A stretch of 64,000 nt of DNA, from the NCBI GenBank assembly GCA_025504975.1, contig JANUWI010000004.1, positions 186,001 to 250,000 of the forward strand, read 5' to 3'. Within the stretch, counting starts at the first letter, position 1. Each line of letters begins with the position of its first letter. Source of the stretch: Plenodomus lindquistii. Lineage: Eukaryota > Ascomycota > Dothideomycetes > Pleosporales > Leptosphaeriaceae. The notes beneath the pieces are model-generated. The model made no database searches. It was not told the DNA's origin and saw only the letters and a program-made list of their open reading frames with translations. Shown here piece by piece: positions 53,526 through 64,000 of this stretch. The position numbers and the translations under genes are program-made.

Positions 53526-55058
53526 ATGGCCCTTCATCACTTCCCGTCCGAAGCCGCAATGGGATCACGTAGTCCCCCATATATTGTCACCGGTTCGAAG
53601 TCTCGACCTGTCGATCTTACCACAGAAACCGAACTAGACCTTGTGCATCTCTCACCTACGAACTCCTTACCTCGACACGATGCCGCACATTTGGCTTCCC
53701 CTTGTCCGCGTCCCAAGCGTACCATCCAAGAAAGACGGACAGTCTCAGCACCTGTAGCAATCCGAAAGAGCAAACTCGCATACGCAAGACTTGGACCTCC
53801 ACGAACGAGTCTGTCCAAGTGTCAACGACTGCCGGATCATCCAGCAACATCTTCTGGTGCAGTGGACCAACCTGTCTACGAGTCGATCCTTCCGGCTAGC
53901 TTACGCGACGCCTTTACAGACGCTACGAACCCAATGCGTAGCGACAGCAAGCTTGACACATCAATTTCAATTACAAAATCTCCCTCAAACACCACCTCCC
54001 CATCGAAAGGTATTTTCGCCTCCCTCGGCCCAACTTCCAGAAAACGAAATAGCCCTTGCAGTAAGCAGAAGAACGACCGCCAGAGCACTCCACGGTCACC
54101 CCCTGTATTCCACGACATCATCGTCAAAACAGCTACAGAGGTCCACAACAAGTTACGAACATCATTCATCAGCCCTGTGAACCTCAAGGCCCGCCCAGGC
54201 CTGATATACATCATCAAGAATCCAAATTGTCCAGAGCTCGGCTTCAAAATCGGATCGACGGCCCGTGAGGACTATACCAGACGCATGAATGAGCACCACA
54301 ATGAATGCGGCTATAAACCGTCGATAGTATACTTATCCGACACTGTCGACCACTGTCTACGAGTGGAGCATCTAGTGCAACACGACTTGGCAGATTACAA
54401 CAAACACTGGGTCTGCGAGCATCGAAGCCCCAGTAAAGGAACACAACGCACAACGCATACAGAATGGTTCGTGGTGGACTCTGAGGATTTGGTAAAAGAA
54501 ACTGTAAAGAAGTGGGCGGACTTCATGAGGCAGCACAAGCCGTATAACTCGTGGGACGGCAAACTCAGCTTCGTATGGTCTCACCTCATGGCAACGAGAC
54601 AGCTCGCGTGTCCTTCTGATGGTCGGCTCACGCACCAAGCTCGCCGTGAGCAATGGCCCGCGCTTTTCGCACCACCAACGACGTGGGACTACATCCAAGC
54701 GTACTGGCAGAAGAGTCTGAGCATCCTGATAATGACCATTAGGACTCTGTTAAAGGTGATTGAGCACCTACATAAGTTTTGGTGGCAATGGATTGGCAGT
54801 CTCCAGGGCCTCGTTATCTTTGCGTTGTGCCCGAACTCGTTTACGTTTGGGTGGCTCTTGTTCGTGCCGGCTTGTGCTTGCTTCGTCCATAGATCAAGCT
54901 CACCGAAGAAAAGGAATGGGAAGCTGTCTCACAGATATGCTACTCTGCCCATTGAATGTCCTGGGTTTAAGATGGCGGGTGACTCTTCGGCGCGGGCGGA
55001 GACGTTTTGCATTGGGGATCTTGGAAATAGAGTGGACGGCATTGACAATAATATCTAA
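53526..55058 (+). CDS. GIY-YIG (T5orf172) domain protein with C-terminal membrane segment
   Basis: Intronless, 510 aa. Residues 1 to about 200 are Ser/Pro/Arg-rich and disordered. The T5orf172/GIY-YIG domain spans about 225-320: GLIYIIKNPNCPELGFKIGST (Tyr-Ile and Lys-Ile-Gly strands), the conserved Arg of YTRRMNEH, the acidic residue Glu281 in RVEHLVQHDLADY, and the closing HTEWFVVD. Relatives in fungi are large families of unknown role; the fold is that of small nucleases. Residues about 425-455 (LQGLVIFALCPNSF...FVPACACFV) are strongly hydrophobic and could span a membrane, uncommon for a nuclease fold. The region after it is charged. Whether the enzyme is active is unknown. Confidence 0.8.
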   Translation: MALHHFPSEAAMGSRSPPYIVTGSKSRPVDLTTETELDLVHLSPTNSLPRHDAAHLASPCPRPKRTIQERRTVSAPVAIRKSKLAYARLGPPRTSLSKCQRLPDHPATSSGAVDQPVYESILPASLRDAFTDATNPMRSDSKLDTSISITKSPSNTTSPSKGIFASLGPTSRKRNSPCSKQKNDRQSTPRSPPVFHDIIVKTATEVHNKLRTSFISPVNLKARPGLIYIIKNPNCPELGFKIGSTAREDYTRRMNEHHNECGYKPSIVYLSDTVDHCLRVEHLVQHDLADYNKHWVCEHRSPSKGTQRTTHTEWFVVDSEDLVKETVKKWADFMRQHKPYNSWDGKLSFVWSHLMATRQLACPSDGRLTHQARREQWPALFAPPTTWDYIQAYWQKSLSILIMTIRTLLKVIEHLHKFWWQWIGSLQGLVIFALCPNSFTFGWLLFVPACACFVHRSSSPKKRNGKLSHRYATLPIECPGFKMAGDSSARAETFCIGDLGNRVDGIDNNI

Positions 55059-56489
55059 CGTAGCGAGAAGGTTACTGAGCGATTGACATGTCTTATATGG
55101 TATTATACTAGAAGGAATGACGTGACGTATGGCGTCCGATTTTATGGGCTAAACTGCACCATCATTGCATCGGTGTACAAGTGGTAGCTGAAGCTTTCCC
55201 ATCATATCTACCGGTGGTTAGTACATCAAGTGGTCCTACCAATGACTTCGAAATCGGCTGTTCACCATAGTGTGTGTGACTTGCAAAGCACACCAACGCG
55301 CACCCGTCGCAAATTCGTGGCCCCAGTCGTTGCGATCGCTCATCCGGCTATAGCTGCTTCATCTGCACTATTATTCGTTAGGTCAAGGATTGTCATCCTG
55401 AAGGGGATTCCCGCGTTCTGGACCGACGTGGTTCTGATCCGCTTCAGGACGGTAACCGTCGGTTGGTTGATTGGTATTCGTTTTCGTCCGCAAGGATGCT
55501 CATGTACAATCCACCTCCGGAAAGGCATAAGGACGTGCAAAGCTATGAAATACGGTGAGAGAGCACTACTTGGCATGCATGTGAGCTGGCTTGAGCCGGT
55601 TGTAGCGTGATCGGTCTAGTTAACAGAATGTATTAAAGAGCGTCATTGATGTACCGGAGCCTGAATGTTTTGTGACCAGAGGCCTAATGTCGCGTCGCGT
55701 CGTCGTCTTGAATGACGCTTTAGTTCGCTGACTGAGGGGAGGAGAGAGCGGAGTTACCACGACACTCCTGCGCTCAATGATAGCTCAGCCTATGAGCTGT
55801 GACCTCGGCGTGCGACTTCTATGTGCTGGAGACTGGATAGCTTCAATTCTCATACAGAAGAGTGTGGTTGGGGAAGCATTCTCCTGGTGTCCTCGGAGCT
55901 GCTAACATAGAGTAGGTGACGAAGACCGGAGTTCAATTGATCTGATCGACCAGGAGCCACCAAGGCTGTAAGGTAGGCAGACGAATCTGGAAACGAGTTT
56001 GAGCGATCACTCGCTGGGTGGGAGGGCGTGGACAACGTTCATTGGAGCAAGAGCTCAAGGACCAATCGTCACAATTAGGAGAGGGAAACTCAAGCTTCGC
56101 CTTGTGAGCCCTTGGACCTTGGAGGTGACGTAAGTGTTCAGCTTGCAGGAGTTCTGTATTCTTGACATGCTTTCTCCTTTCGCAACCTTGTCGTCGAAGC
56201 TGAGGTGTTGTGTTTGTGATGATCCGCGGTTAGCCAGTTCAGGGTTCATGAGGTAATCGGTCCGCCGTTAGCGACGGCCCGAAGCCACTGGCGCGTCATG
56301 TCCAATGTCAGGCACGAGCGCGGCGGTGAACCACCATCATGTCCACAATTACAACACCGCAGCCTAGTCGCCCTCCATCTATAAAAGTTTTCACATGATA
56401 CGCAGCGATAGTCAAGAGTTAGAACGGTCGCGGCCCATGTGGAGAAGGTCACCTGTGTAGTAGCTGGGTCAAATCCACGGAAACAGATC
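55059..56489. other. Intergenic region upstream of the ABC transporter
   Basis: About 1.4 kb. Short frames on both strands (for example 55230-55610, +) show no motif or gene-like splice sites. The ABC transporter promoter must lie toward the 3' end. Confidence 0.45.
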
Positions 56490-59400
56490 ATGGCAGCTTC
56501 GCAGATTCCCATGTCCGCCTTTGGTGGAGCCTGGGTCCAAGACATACCACCAATCTCTCATTGCCATCAAATTTGGGCAGGTGTTATCAGTTGAACATAG
56601 CCTCGACAGAGTTAACATATTGCAGGACACAAGGACAGCGCGGTTCACACTATGCTTTTTGCCTTTCATTCAGACTCTCCCAGCAATCCTTGGCGCTTTG
56701 ATATTGCTGAGGTACTCCTTAGGAATCCTCCGGAATTATCGACCACAATGGACGAAGCCGTTCCAAGTGGAAACCAAGGAAGCTTTAGACGAGATAGAAA
56801 CGACGACAGCGAAGCACCCACTCACCGCGACATTTGGCCTCCTCGCGATAACATCAGCAGGTCTGTTATTTGAGATTATTGCAGCATTCATCCCTACAAA
56901 GCGAACATTGGCGGTATATCCGACATTGGCATGGGTAGGTCCAGTCCAATCACCTGCAGTTTTAGCTAATCTGAATTGAAGGCTATCGCGGCAGCTATAG
57001 TAGTAGTCGAGCGTCCAAGAACAGCTTCAGTATCGCTGCTTGTCCTCTTTTCAGGGCTTCTTTTTGCACAACTGGTTGCATTATCGCACACGAAGGCTCC
57101 ATTCAAATTTGATAATGCACCACTAGCTCTAGCTCCCGTCACTGCACTGCTGGGCATAGTCGTGATTCTCAACATGCCTTTACGGGATCCGTTGTTGCCC
57201 AAGAAAGATATTAGTCCTGTGTTCGGTCCGCCAACAGTCGAGCTGAGGACCCCAGAGGACGACCTGACGCCATGGCAGTATATGACAGTATCGTGGATGG
57301 AACCTCTAATACAGAAAGGTATAACACGCCAGATGGACGACGAGGATGTATGGGATCTCGGTTGGGAGTTCAAACACGCGCGACTGCATGAAGCCTTTCG
57401 ACAGGTGCAGGGCTCGGTCACCAGGAGGATCTTTATTGCCAACGGTATGGATCTCGTGCGTACGACAAGTCTGGCTATGATCATGATGACAGCGAGTAAG
57501 TCATAACACTGTTGTGATTTACCAGGGGTTCTGATCTTAGTAGCACTTCTGACACCTATACTTCTACAACGTGTACTTGCTTCTATGAGCGACAAGAAGG
57601 CTCCAACTAGCGCCACAATCACGTACGCTGTTCTCGGACTGATTCTACGTCTCGTCTCAGCCCAGTTGGGGGTTTTCAACCTATGGTATCAGCGACGAGC
57701 ATACGAACGGTCACGAGGCGAAATGATTACTATGCTATACGAAAAGACACTGAAGCGAAAGATTCTGGGTGCAAAGCAGGAGGTCAAAGAGGAGCCGACG
57801 GACAATCACCCCAACGGAGATGCCCCGAGTATGGACACAGGAGATGCGAGCCCTCTTCCTGATATAAACAAGAAAGCTCCTTCCAATTGGCTCGTAAAGG
57901 CTATTGCGTCTCTCCCACGAATGCTCGTTATGAGATCTAAAGAAGAGCCCAAGAAAGAAGAGAAGCAAGCGGCTTCCATGGGTAAAATCCTGAATCTGAT
58001 GCGCAACGACGTGTACGAAGTAGCACAACGCTTCTGGGACTTCTCGGACATCATTACCAAGCCTGCGGGTGCCATATTTGCTACTCTTCTCATTTGGAGG
58101 ATGCTGGGCTGGGCCTGCTTACTCGGCGTATTGGCACTTGGTGCCTCACAGCTTATCAACCTTGTCATCGCTCGTTACCAAGTCTACTTTGAAAAGAAGC
58201 GCAGAGCTGCGACTGATGAGAAGTTGCAAAGGACTACCCAGTTCATCGAGTCTATTCGGCATTTGCGATGGTATGGCTGGCAAGGAGCGTGGCTGGAGGA
58301 CATCCTGGAGTCGAGACAGAAAGAGCTGTGGTATCGCATAGTCAACATCATTTTCACGACAACACTTTCGTTTATGCTTCGCTTCGGATCGGGACTCTTT
58401 CCAGCCGTGGCTTTTTACGCTTTCACATCTATAGCTGGAAAGCCGCTCCGCGTCGACCTCCTCTTCCCTGCCATCGACTTGTTCAATCTGCTGGAGGGAT
58501 ATTTGCGGGCATTACCTCAGTTGGTAACCACAGTGATCAATGCATATGTGGCCATGGGACGCATTGAGGACTTCATGGCCGAGCCAGACAAGGAGGAGGC
58601 TGACTTGGTGCCCGAAGAGACCGCGAACTTCTATCTTGATAATGCATCGTTTGCATGGCCTGGCGTGGAAAAAAATGTTTTGCATCATCTTACGCTTGCG
58701 TTTCCTCGAGGTCTTACGGTCATCTACGGCGAAGTTGCGGCTGGAAAAACGGCTCTGCTACAAGCGCTGCTCGGTGAGCTCGACCATACTGCAGGCGAAT
58801 TCATCCGCCCCAATCAAGTCGTTGGGTACTGTGCGCAGACGCCTTGGCTACAAAGTATGAGTATTCGAGAAAACATCCTCTTCTCATATCCGTACGAAGA
58901 AAACCGTTACAAGCAAGTACTGGAAGCATGCGCATTGCTACCGGATATGGCTGAGTTCAAGCATGGCGATTTATCGAACATTGGTGAGAATGGCATTGGA
59001 TTGTCTGGTGGACAGAAAGCTCGCGTAGCGCTCGCTCGCGCCGTATACAGTAGTGCTAATGTAGTCCTCCTCGACGATCCGTTGTCGGCGCTTGATCACC
59101 AAACGGCTGAGTCGATCGTCAACAAGCTACTGAACGGACCGTTGCTGGCAGGACGAACGGTGATTCTCGTTACTCATAGGACAGAGCTCTGTCACGGTCT
59201 TGCTAAGCAGTGGATCGAGCTAGACCATGGGGAAGCTACCATTCACGAACCGACTGCGGTCGAGGATGCGAACGAACTTAAGCGCATCCAGACCAGTGAG
59301 TCTGTCTCTGAAGAAGAAGCCAAGAAGCGGGAACAAGAGTCTGCAGCAGCAATTCCAGACAAATTCATCGAAGACGAACGTCGGGCAAAAGGCGGTATCA

Positions 59401-61158
59401 AGCTCAAAGTCTACTGGCGTTACATCAAGGCTGGTACACTTCGTTGGTGGTCTGTTGCAATCTTTGTCATGGCTTTTTTCCGCATCTTGGATGTCGCTCA
59501 GACTTGGTTTATGAAGGAATGGGCCGAGAGTTACGGCAAGAGGGACGGTAAAGGCATCTTCGACTTTCTGCCACCAGCAGAGGAGAACGTGAACCCTTGG
59601 CTCTGGACTTTCCTGGGATTCGTCTCCGCTACCGCCGTTCTCTTCTGGGGCACTCATCTAATCATGTTTGGTGTCGGATATCAGGCAGCGAAAACGATCT
59701 TCAGGGAAACGATTGTGCGTGTTGCCAATGCGACATTCCGATTCTACGACGTCACGCCTGTAGGTCGCTTGATGAACAGACTCACGAGCGATATGAATAC
59801 CATTGATGGTGAACTAAGCAGTGCGTTCATCGCCTTCGCGTGGCTGTTCATCGGATGGATTAGTAGCGTCATTATCATCATATCGTCGACGCCATCGTTC
59901 ATGGCATTCGGGGTTATTCTCATAGGCGGGTTTGTCTACTACTTCTTCCGCTTTTTGCCCACATCACAGACCTTACGAAGACTCGAGGTATGTTCCTTAC
60001 CGCGATTACGACCGCAAGCATGCTAATATCTCTCAGATGGTATCTCTCTCGCCGCTCATGTCAAATTTCGGCGCACTCGTCGAGGGTCTGACCACAGTAC
60101 GAGCTTTCAACGCACAAGAGCGCTTCCAGGCTCGAGTTATCGAGGTCGTCGACAATTTCCAAAAGAACGACCATTTCTACTGGTCTCTGCAGTCCTGGCT
60201 CGCCATGCGCTTCAGCGTCATGTCTGCCAGCGCCACCATGATCATGACGCTCATCGCAATCTACACGGGTATCAGCGCCGGGCTTACAGCCTTTGTTCTC
60301 ATCACCGCCAGCAAGTTCGTCGTGAACACAGAGTGGATGTGCCGGATCTACGGTACCCTGGAAATGGACTTTGCGAGTGTAGAGCGAGTTGTCGAGCTCC
60401 TAGACATCGACACCGAAGCTCCTGGTGTCGTGGACCCACCTGCCCACTGGCCCACCTACAGCGGCGACATTGAATTCAACAACGTGACGATCCGCTACGC
60501 AGAAAATCTCGAACCAGCACTGCAAAACATTACGCTGAAGATTCCAGCAGGCAGCAACACCGCAGTCATCGGACGCACCGGGTCTGGAAAGTCGACCCTC
60601 GCGTTGTCACTCCTCGCCACCATCGCCGCAGAGAACGGAACGATACTAATAGACGGCATTGACATATCAACCGTCAACAAACAAGCCCTCCGCTCACGCG
60701 TCACTTTCCTCGCCCAAGAACCCGTGCTCTTCCCCGGCACCATGCGCAAGAACCTCGATCCACTGTCCTCCTACAGCGACGAAGCCTGTCTCTCCGTTCT
60801 CGCCAAAGTAGCAGGTAACCACGCTTGGACACTATCCACGCCCATTGAAGGCGGCGGCAAGGGTCTATCTCAAGGCCAACGGCAACTCGTCGGCCTAGCG
60901 CGCGCAATGCTAAGAAGAAGTCCCGTGTTGATCATGGATGAAGCGACTGCGAGTATTGATTTTGAAACTGCGCAGCGGATCCAGAGGGTGTTGAGGGAGG
61001 AGATGAGTCAGAGTACGGTGATTACGATTGCGCATCGGTTGGAGGCGGTTAAGGATGCGGATTATTGTGTTGTGCTTGGCAAGGGGAGGCTTGTTAAGGC
61101 GGGTAAGGCGGAGGATATGCTTAGGGAGGGTGGGGAGTTTAGCAGCATGTTGGCGTGA
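56490..61158 (+). CDS. ABC transporter, full-length ABCC/MRP type
   Basis: Confident exons: 56626..56934, 56982..57495, 57541..59987, 60037..61158 (introns 47, 45 and 49 nt; 1464 codons, the last being the stop). A short first exon from ATG 56490 is likely, but its donor is uncertain (a GTCCAA donor after 56534 keeps frame). Order: N-terminal helices, first ABC transmembrane domain, NBD1 with Walker A GEVAAGKT, signature LSGGQKARVALARA and Walker B VVLLDDPLSALD, a charged linker, second transmembrane domain, NBD2 with GRTGSGKST, LSQGQRQLVGLARA and VLIMDEATASID. The family exports glutathione conjugates, bile acids or drugs across vacuolar or plasma membranes. A Lys/Glu-rich insertion in the first membrane domain (about 57765-57980) is noticeable. 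NBD1 replaces the usual GSGKS by AAGKT. Confidence 0.9.
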
Positions 61159-62231
61159 TGTTGTTTGCGTTGTTTTTCGGTCGTTTTGAATGGGTTGGAG
61201 TGGAAAAGTCAGGGCGTTTTACGGTGATGATGGTTATTATGGCTAGTGGAGAATACACATGGAGGCGCAATGGAAATAGCTTTTGTTGTTTGATGTTGCA
61301 TTCCTGACGGCCACTTGGAGAGGTTTATGGGGTTGTCGTAAAACCGCCAAGACCTACGAACCAGCCATAGTTGGAGCGCTCCACCTCGACACGCAGGCAC
61401 CTACAGTCCCGACCACGGGTAAAGTCGAACGAACAAGGAGGTGATTGCAATGATTTCCTGATGCGGTAGGTAATGTAGACGTGTAGAAAGTAGCAAAATA
61501 TGTCGTGCTCGAGGTGCATCGGGTTGTCGCTGGACGGGCCTTGGCGTGGCGGTTTCGCGACGAGCCGATTGTGGGTGTGTTGAGTGCACTGTCGTCGGCC
61601 ACGAAGTGCACCTGTCTGGGAGTCTCGAGGGGACTGCGATGTGCATCAGATCAAAAGTAAGACTGTTCTGACTGCCGTGTGCTAGACATGACGAAGGAAC
61701 CCATGTATTCTGTTCGATGGGCAATGTATCACCGAGCATGTCCTGGATGTCTTGAGATTAGCCAATGACGATGACGAGGTACCGGACTGTTGCTCCAAGG
61801 TCGGTGTATGCAGTACACCGTAGTCTCAGGCACGACAGACAGCATGGACCGCGAATGCAGCCGACCGGTCGATGCAATTCATCAAGCCTCATGGGCCTTG
61901 AGTCTTGACCATGGAGCTGGAGGATCGTCACCCCATGCGTCACAGCCACGAGGCGTCGGGGCCGACTCCCGCGGGCTAGGAAAGCTTGCGTGGCCCGCGC
62001 AAACCAATGCCGTTAGCCAACAGCGCCGCCGGGCAGGGATGGTAGATGGCACCTGCCAACGCTTCGGACGGCTCTTGTCTCGCCGTGTGTTGCATACTTG
62101 TAGCAGTCGTTGGTCGGCCACGGCATGCGCGTAATGAGGCGATAGTCCAGTGTCCCATATCTCTCTCTCCGACGACTCCTCCGCCCACACGTCATCGGCC
62201 TGCAGTGCGACACGCAGAGCGGACCCCCGAC
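61159..62231. other. Intergenic region between ABC transporter and AKR1
   Basis: About 1.1 kb. Minus-strand frames (61401-61739, 62013-62456) are short and unsupported. The AKR1 promoter is expected just before 62232. Confidence 0.45.
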
Positions 62232-64000
62232 ATGGCCTCCGCCGCTCAGCCTGAAGCCAGCGGGCTGCCCACAGGCGGCCATGAACTCGAGGAGCTGGCC
62301 GACACGAGGCCCAGTCTGCCCATCGACGAGGACATTATGCAGTTGGCGCGGCTGGGCGAGATTGGCGCCATCCAGAAACTGTTTGGCAGCGGGAGGTTCG
62401 ATGCGACATTCAAGGACGAGCAGGGCATAACACCGCTCCATGTACGTGTCGCCCACACCTGCATGCTGTGTAGGAGGAGACGGAGCAAGACTGACGGTCC
62501 AAACAGTGGGCGGCTATCAACAACCACTACGCCCTCTGCCACTTCCTCATCCAAGCCGGCGCGCCCATCAACGCAAAAGGCGGCGACGCAGTCGCAACAC
62601 CCGTCCTCTGGGCCGCAAAGCGCTGCAACTACTACGTCGTCAGCCTCCTGCTCGACCACGGCGCCGATCCCCTCCTCACCGACGACCAAGGCTTCAACCT
62701 CCTCCACTCGGCCACCCTCGATGGCAACGTCTACCAGCTCGTCCTCCTCCTCCACCAAGACATACCCGTCGACATCCCCGACCCGCAAAGCCACACTCCT
62801 CTGATGTGGGCAGCGTACAAGGGCTACTCATCCTGCGTCGATCTCTTCCTCCGCTGGGGCGCAAACGTCTATGCAACCGACGACCAGGGTTTCACTGCCC
62901 TGCACTGGGCCCTGGTCAAAGGCAGTCAAGGCTCGATCCAGAAACTCCTCGAATACGGCGCCGACCGCTTCGCCAAGAACAACGACGGGAAAACACCGGC
63001 CATGACCGCAGAGGAAATGAACACCAAACGGCAGTGGCATCGCGCCCTCTCAGAAGCAGGCTTCACCCGCGACGGCAACGCAAAACAGTTCCCGATCCCC
63101 GCAGTCAAAGACACGCGATGGTTCCTGAGTCGTTTCGTCTTCTTCTTGCCGTTTGCCATCATCTTCCAAGCGCTTTACTTTGCCAGCCATTATCCGGCGT
63201 TTGTTGGAATTCCAGCGGCGTTGATTATTGCGTATATGATGCAGATTGGAGCGCAGAAGTTGCTGCAGTGGGGGCCGCCGAACATGAGGAGTATACACCA
63301 TTCGGTAAGTGCAGTCATGAATAGATGTTTTCCGTCCGAGACTGACATGGCCAGCCATTTTTATCTGGTATCTTTGCGAGCACATTGTTTTGGACTGGGG
63401 TTCGGTGGGCTACGACGGTCTTGCCAGGTCAGCCCCTTGCATGTTTCAACGACTAGCTGTTACTGACAGTCGCAGCAACAATACGAACCAACTTCTTCCT
63501 CAACTTCATTTTTGCAGCGTTTTACGGACTCACGGCCTATTTTTACTTCTATACCATGACTGCTGATCCTGGTTTTGTACCCAAATCAGCGAGTAGGAGC
63601 GCGTCGAAAGCGGTTATTGATGAGCTTATGGAAGCACGACAGTTTGATGAGAAGCATTTTTGTGTCCATTGCATGGTGCGGAAACCACTGAGGAGTAAAC
63701 ATTGCAAGAGATGCGAGCGGTGTGTTGCGAAGACCGATCAGTGAGTTGTGTTGAATAGGACCGAGTGTGAGACGTACTAACTCGCACAGCCACTGCCCGT
63801 GGGTGAACAATTGCGTCGCGAACAACAACCACCGACATTTTGTGCTGTACATAGTGTCACTAGAGATTGGCATTGTCATGTTTGTGCAATGCGTGCTTGC
63901 TTGTAAGTCGCCCATGTCTCAATGAAGAGTCCTCGACTAACCTCGTCAGACCTCGAAGTCATCCCCACCCCCAAAGACGTGGAATGCGCCGTCCTCTCTG
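62232..64000 (+). CDS. AKR1: Ankyrin-repeat palmitoyltransferase Akr1, 3' end beyond window
   Basis: Exons 62232..62441, 62507..63304, 63355..63427, 63476..63740, 63790..63902, 63950..>64000; introns 47-65 nt, all in frame. Ankyrin repeats run from about residue 65 to 240 (repeats containing TPLHWAAINNHYALCHFLIQAG, TPLMWAAYKGYSSCVDLFLRWG and TALHWALVKGSQGSIQKLLEYG). Transmembrane helices follow (FVFFLPFAIIFQALYFAS, FVGIPAALIIAYMMQIG, SGIFASTLFWTGV, FFLNFIFAAFYGLTAYFY). The cysteine-rich DHHC domain reads HFCVHCMVRKPLRSKHCKRC...KTDHHCPWVNNCVANNNHRHF, with the DHHC motif assembled across intron 4. Akr1 S-palmitoylates substrates such as yeast casein kinases at the Golgi. The last bases encode LEVIPTPKDVECAVLS. 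Confidence 0.95.

Noticed and set aside
1..64000. CRISPR arrays, Shine-Dalgarno-led operons, riboswitches
   Set aside because: None present; the window is a eukaryotic nuclear genome with spliced genes.

Overview
This is a nuclear genome window from a filamentous ascomycete. Genes carry introns of about 45-65 nt with GTA/GTG donors, CTAAC/CTGAC-type branch sites and short tails to AG, and they lie on both strands without operons. The gene set (NOG1, TIM23, GLO3, URA5, ORC4, MET13-type MTHFR, FOX2, AKR1, LaeA-like methyltransferase, DUF1989, GPR1/FUN34 acetate transporter) and the degenerate dispersed repeats fit a Dothideomycete, probably Pleosporales. That placement comes from gene content and style; I ran no database search.

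Layout. 1-1.6 kb: C-terminally cut GT34-like glycosyltransferase (-). 3.3 kb: a tRNA-Glu gene with two insertions. 5.7-8.5 kb: a small charged protein and a RanBP2-type zinc-finger protein (-). 9.3-10.9 kb: ArfGAP GLO3 (-). 11.5 kb: DUF1989 protein (+). 12.6-14.6 kb: polytopic membrane protein (-). 15.3-17.5 kb: NOG1 (+). 18.1-18.9 kb: TIM23 (-), divergent from URA5 (+, 19.3 kb). 20.9 kb: GH47 mannosidase (+). 23.7-25.9 kb: MTHFR (-), divergent from a TIM-like isomerase (+, 26.7 kb). 30.0-31.3 kb: acetate transporter (+). 32.6 kb: SDR (+). 34.3-36.6 kb: ORC4 (-). 37.1-38.6 kb: an MFS monocarboxylate-transporter gene with two in-frame stops. 39.6 kb: secreted Pro/Gly-rich protein (+). 41.0-41.9 kb: broken GDSL esterase (-). 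43.8-45.2 kb: LaeA/UMTA-type methyltransferase (-), with an uncertain small membrane-protein gene upstream. 49.0-52.0 kb: peroxisomal FOX2 (+). 53.5 kb: GIY-YIG/T5orf172 protein (+). 56.5-61.2 kb: ABCC-type ABC transporter (+). 62.2-64.0 kb: AKR1 palmitoyltransferase (+, runs off the window).

Housekeeping genes (ribosome biogenesis, mitochondrial import, vesicle traffic, replication licensing, pyrimidine, folate and lipid metabolism) alternate with gene-poor stretches (1.6-5.7, 27.4-30.0, 38.6-43.8, 45.9-49.0, 52.0-53.5 kb). These stretches hold transposon-like inverted-repeat elements, at least four decayed copies of one repeat family, and two broken genes.

The two most unusual signals concern RNA processing. 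The tRNA-Glu gene is split between positions 9 and 10 by a 53-nt insertion with spliceosomal GT...CTAAC...AG features, in addition to an ordinary anticodon-loop intron. In NOG1 the reading frame and the conserved TQRR motif are restored only if a 2-nt exon (CC) is spliced between two normal-sized introns.
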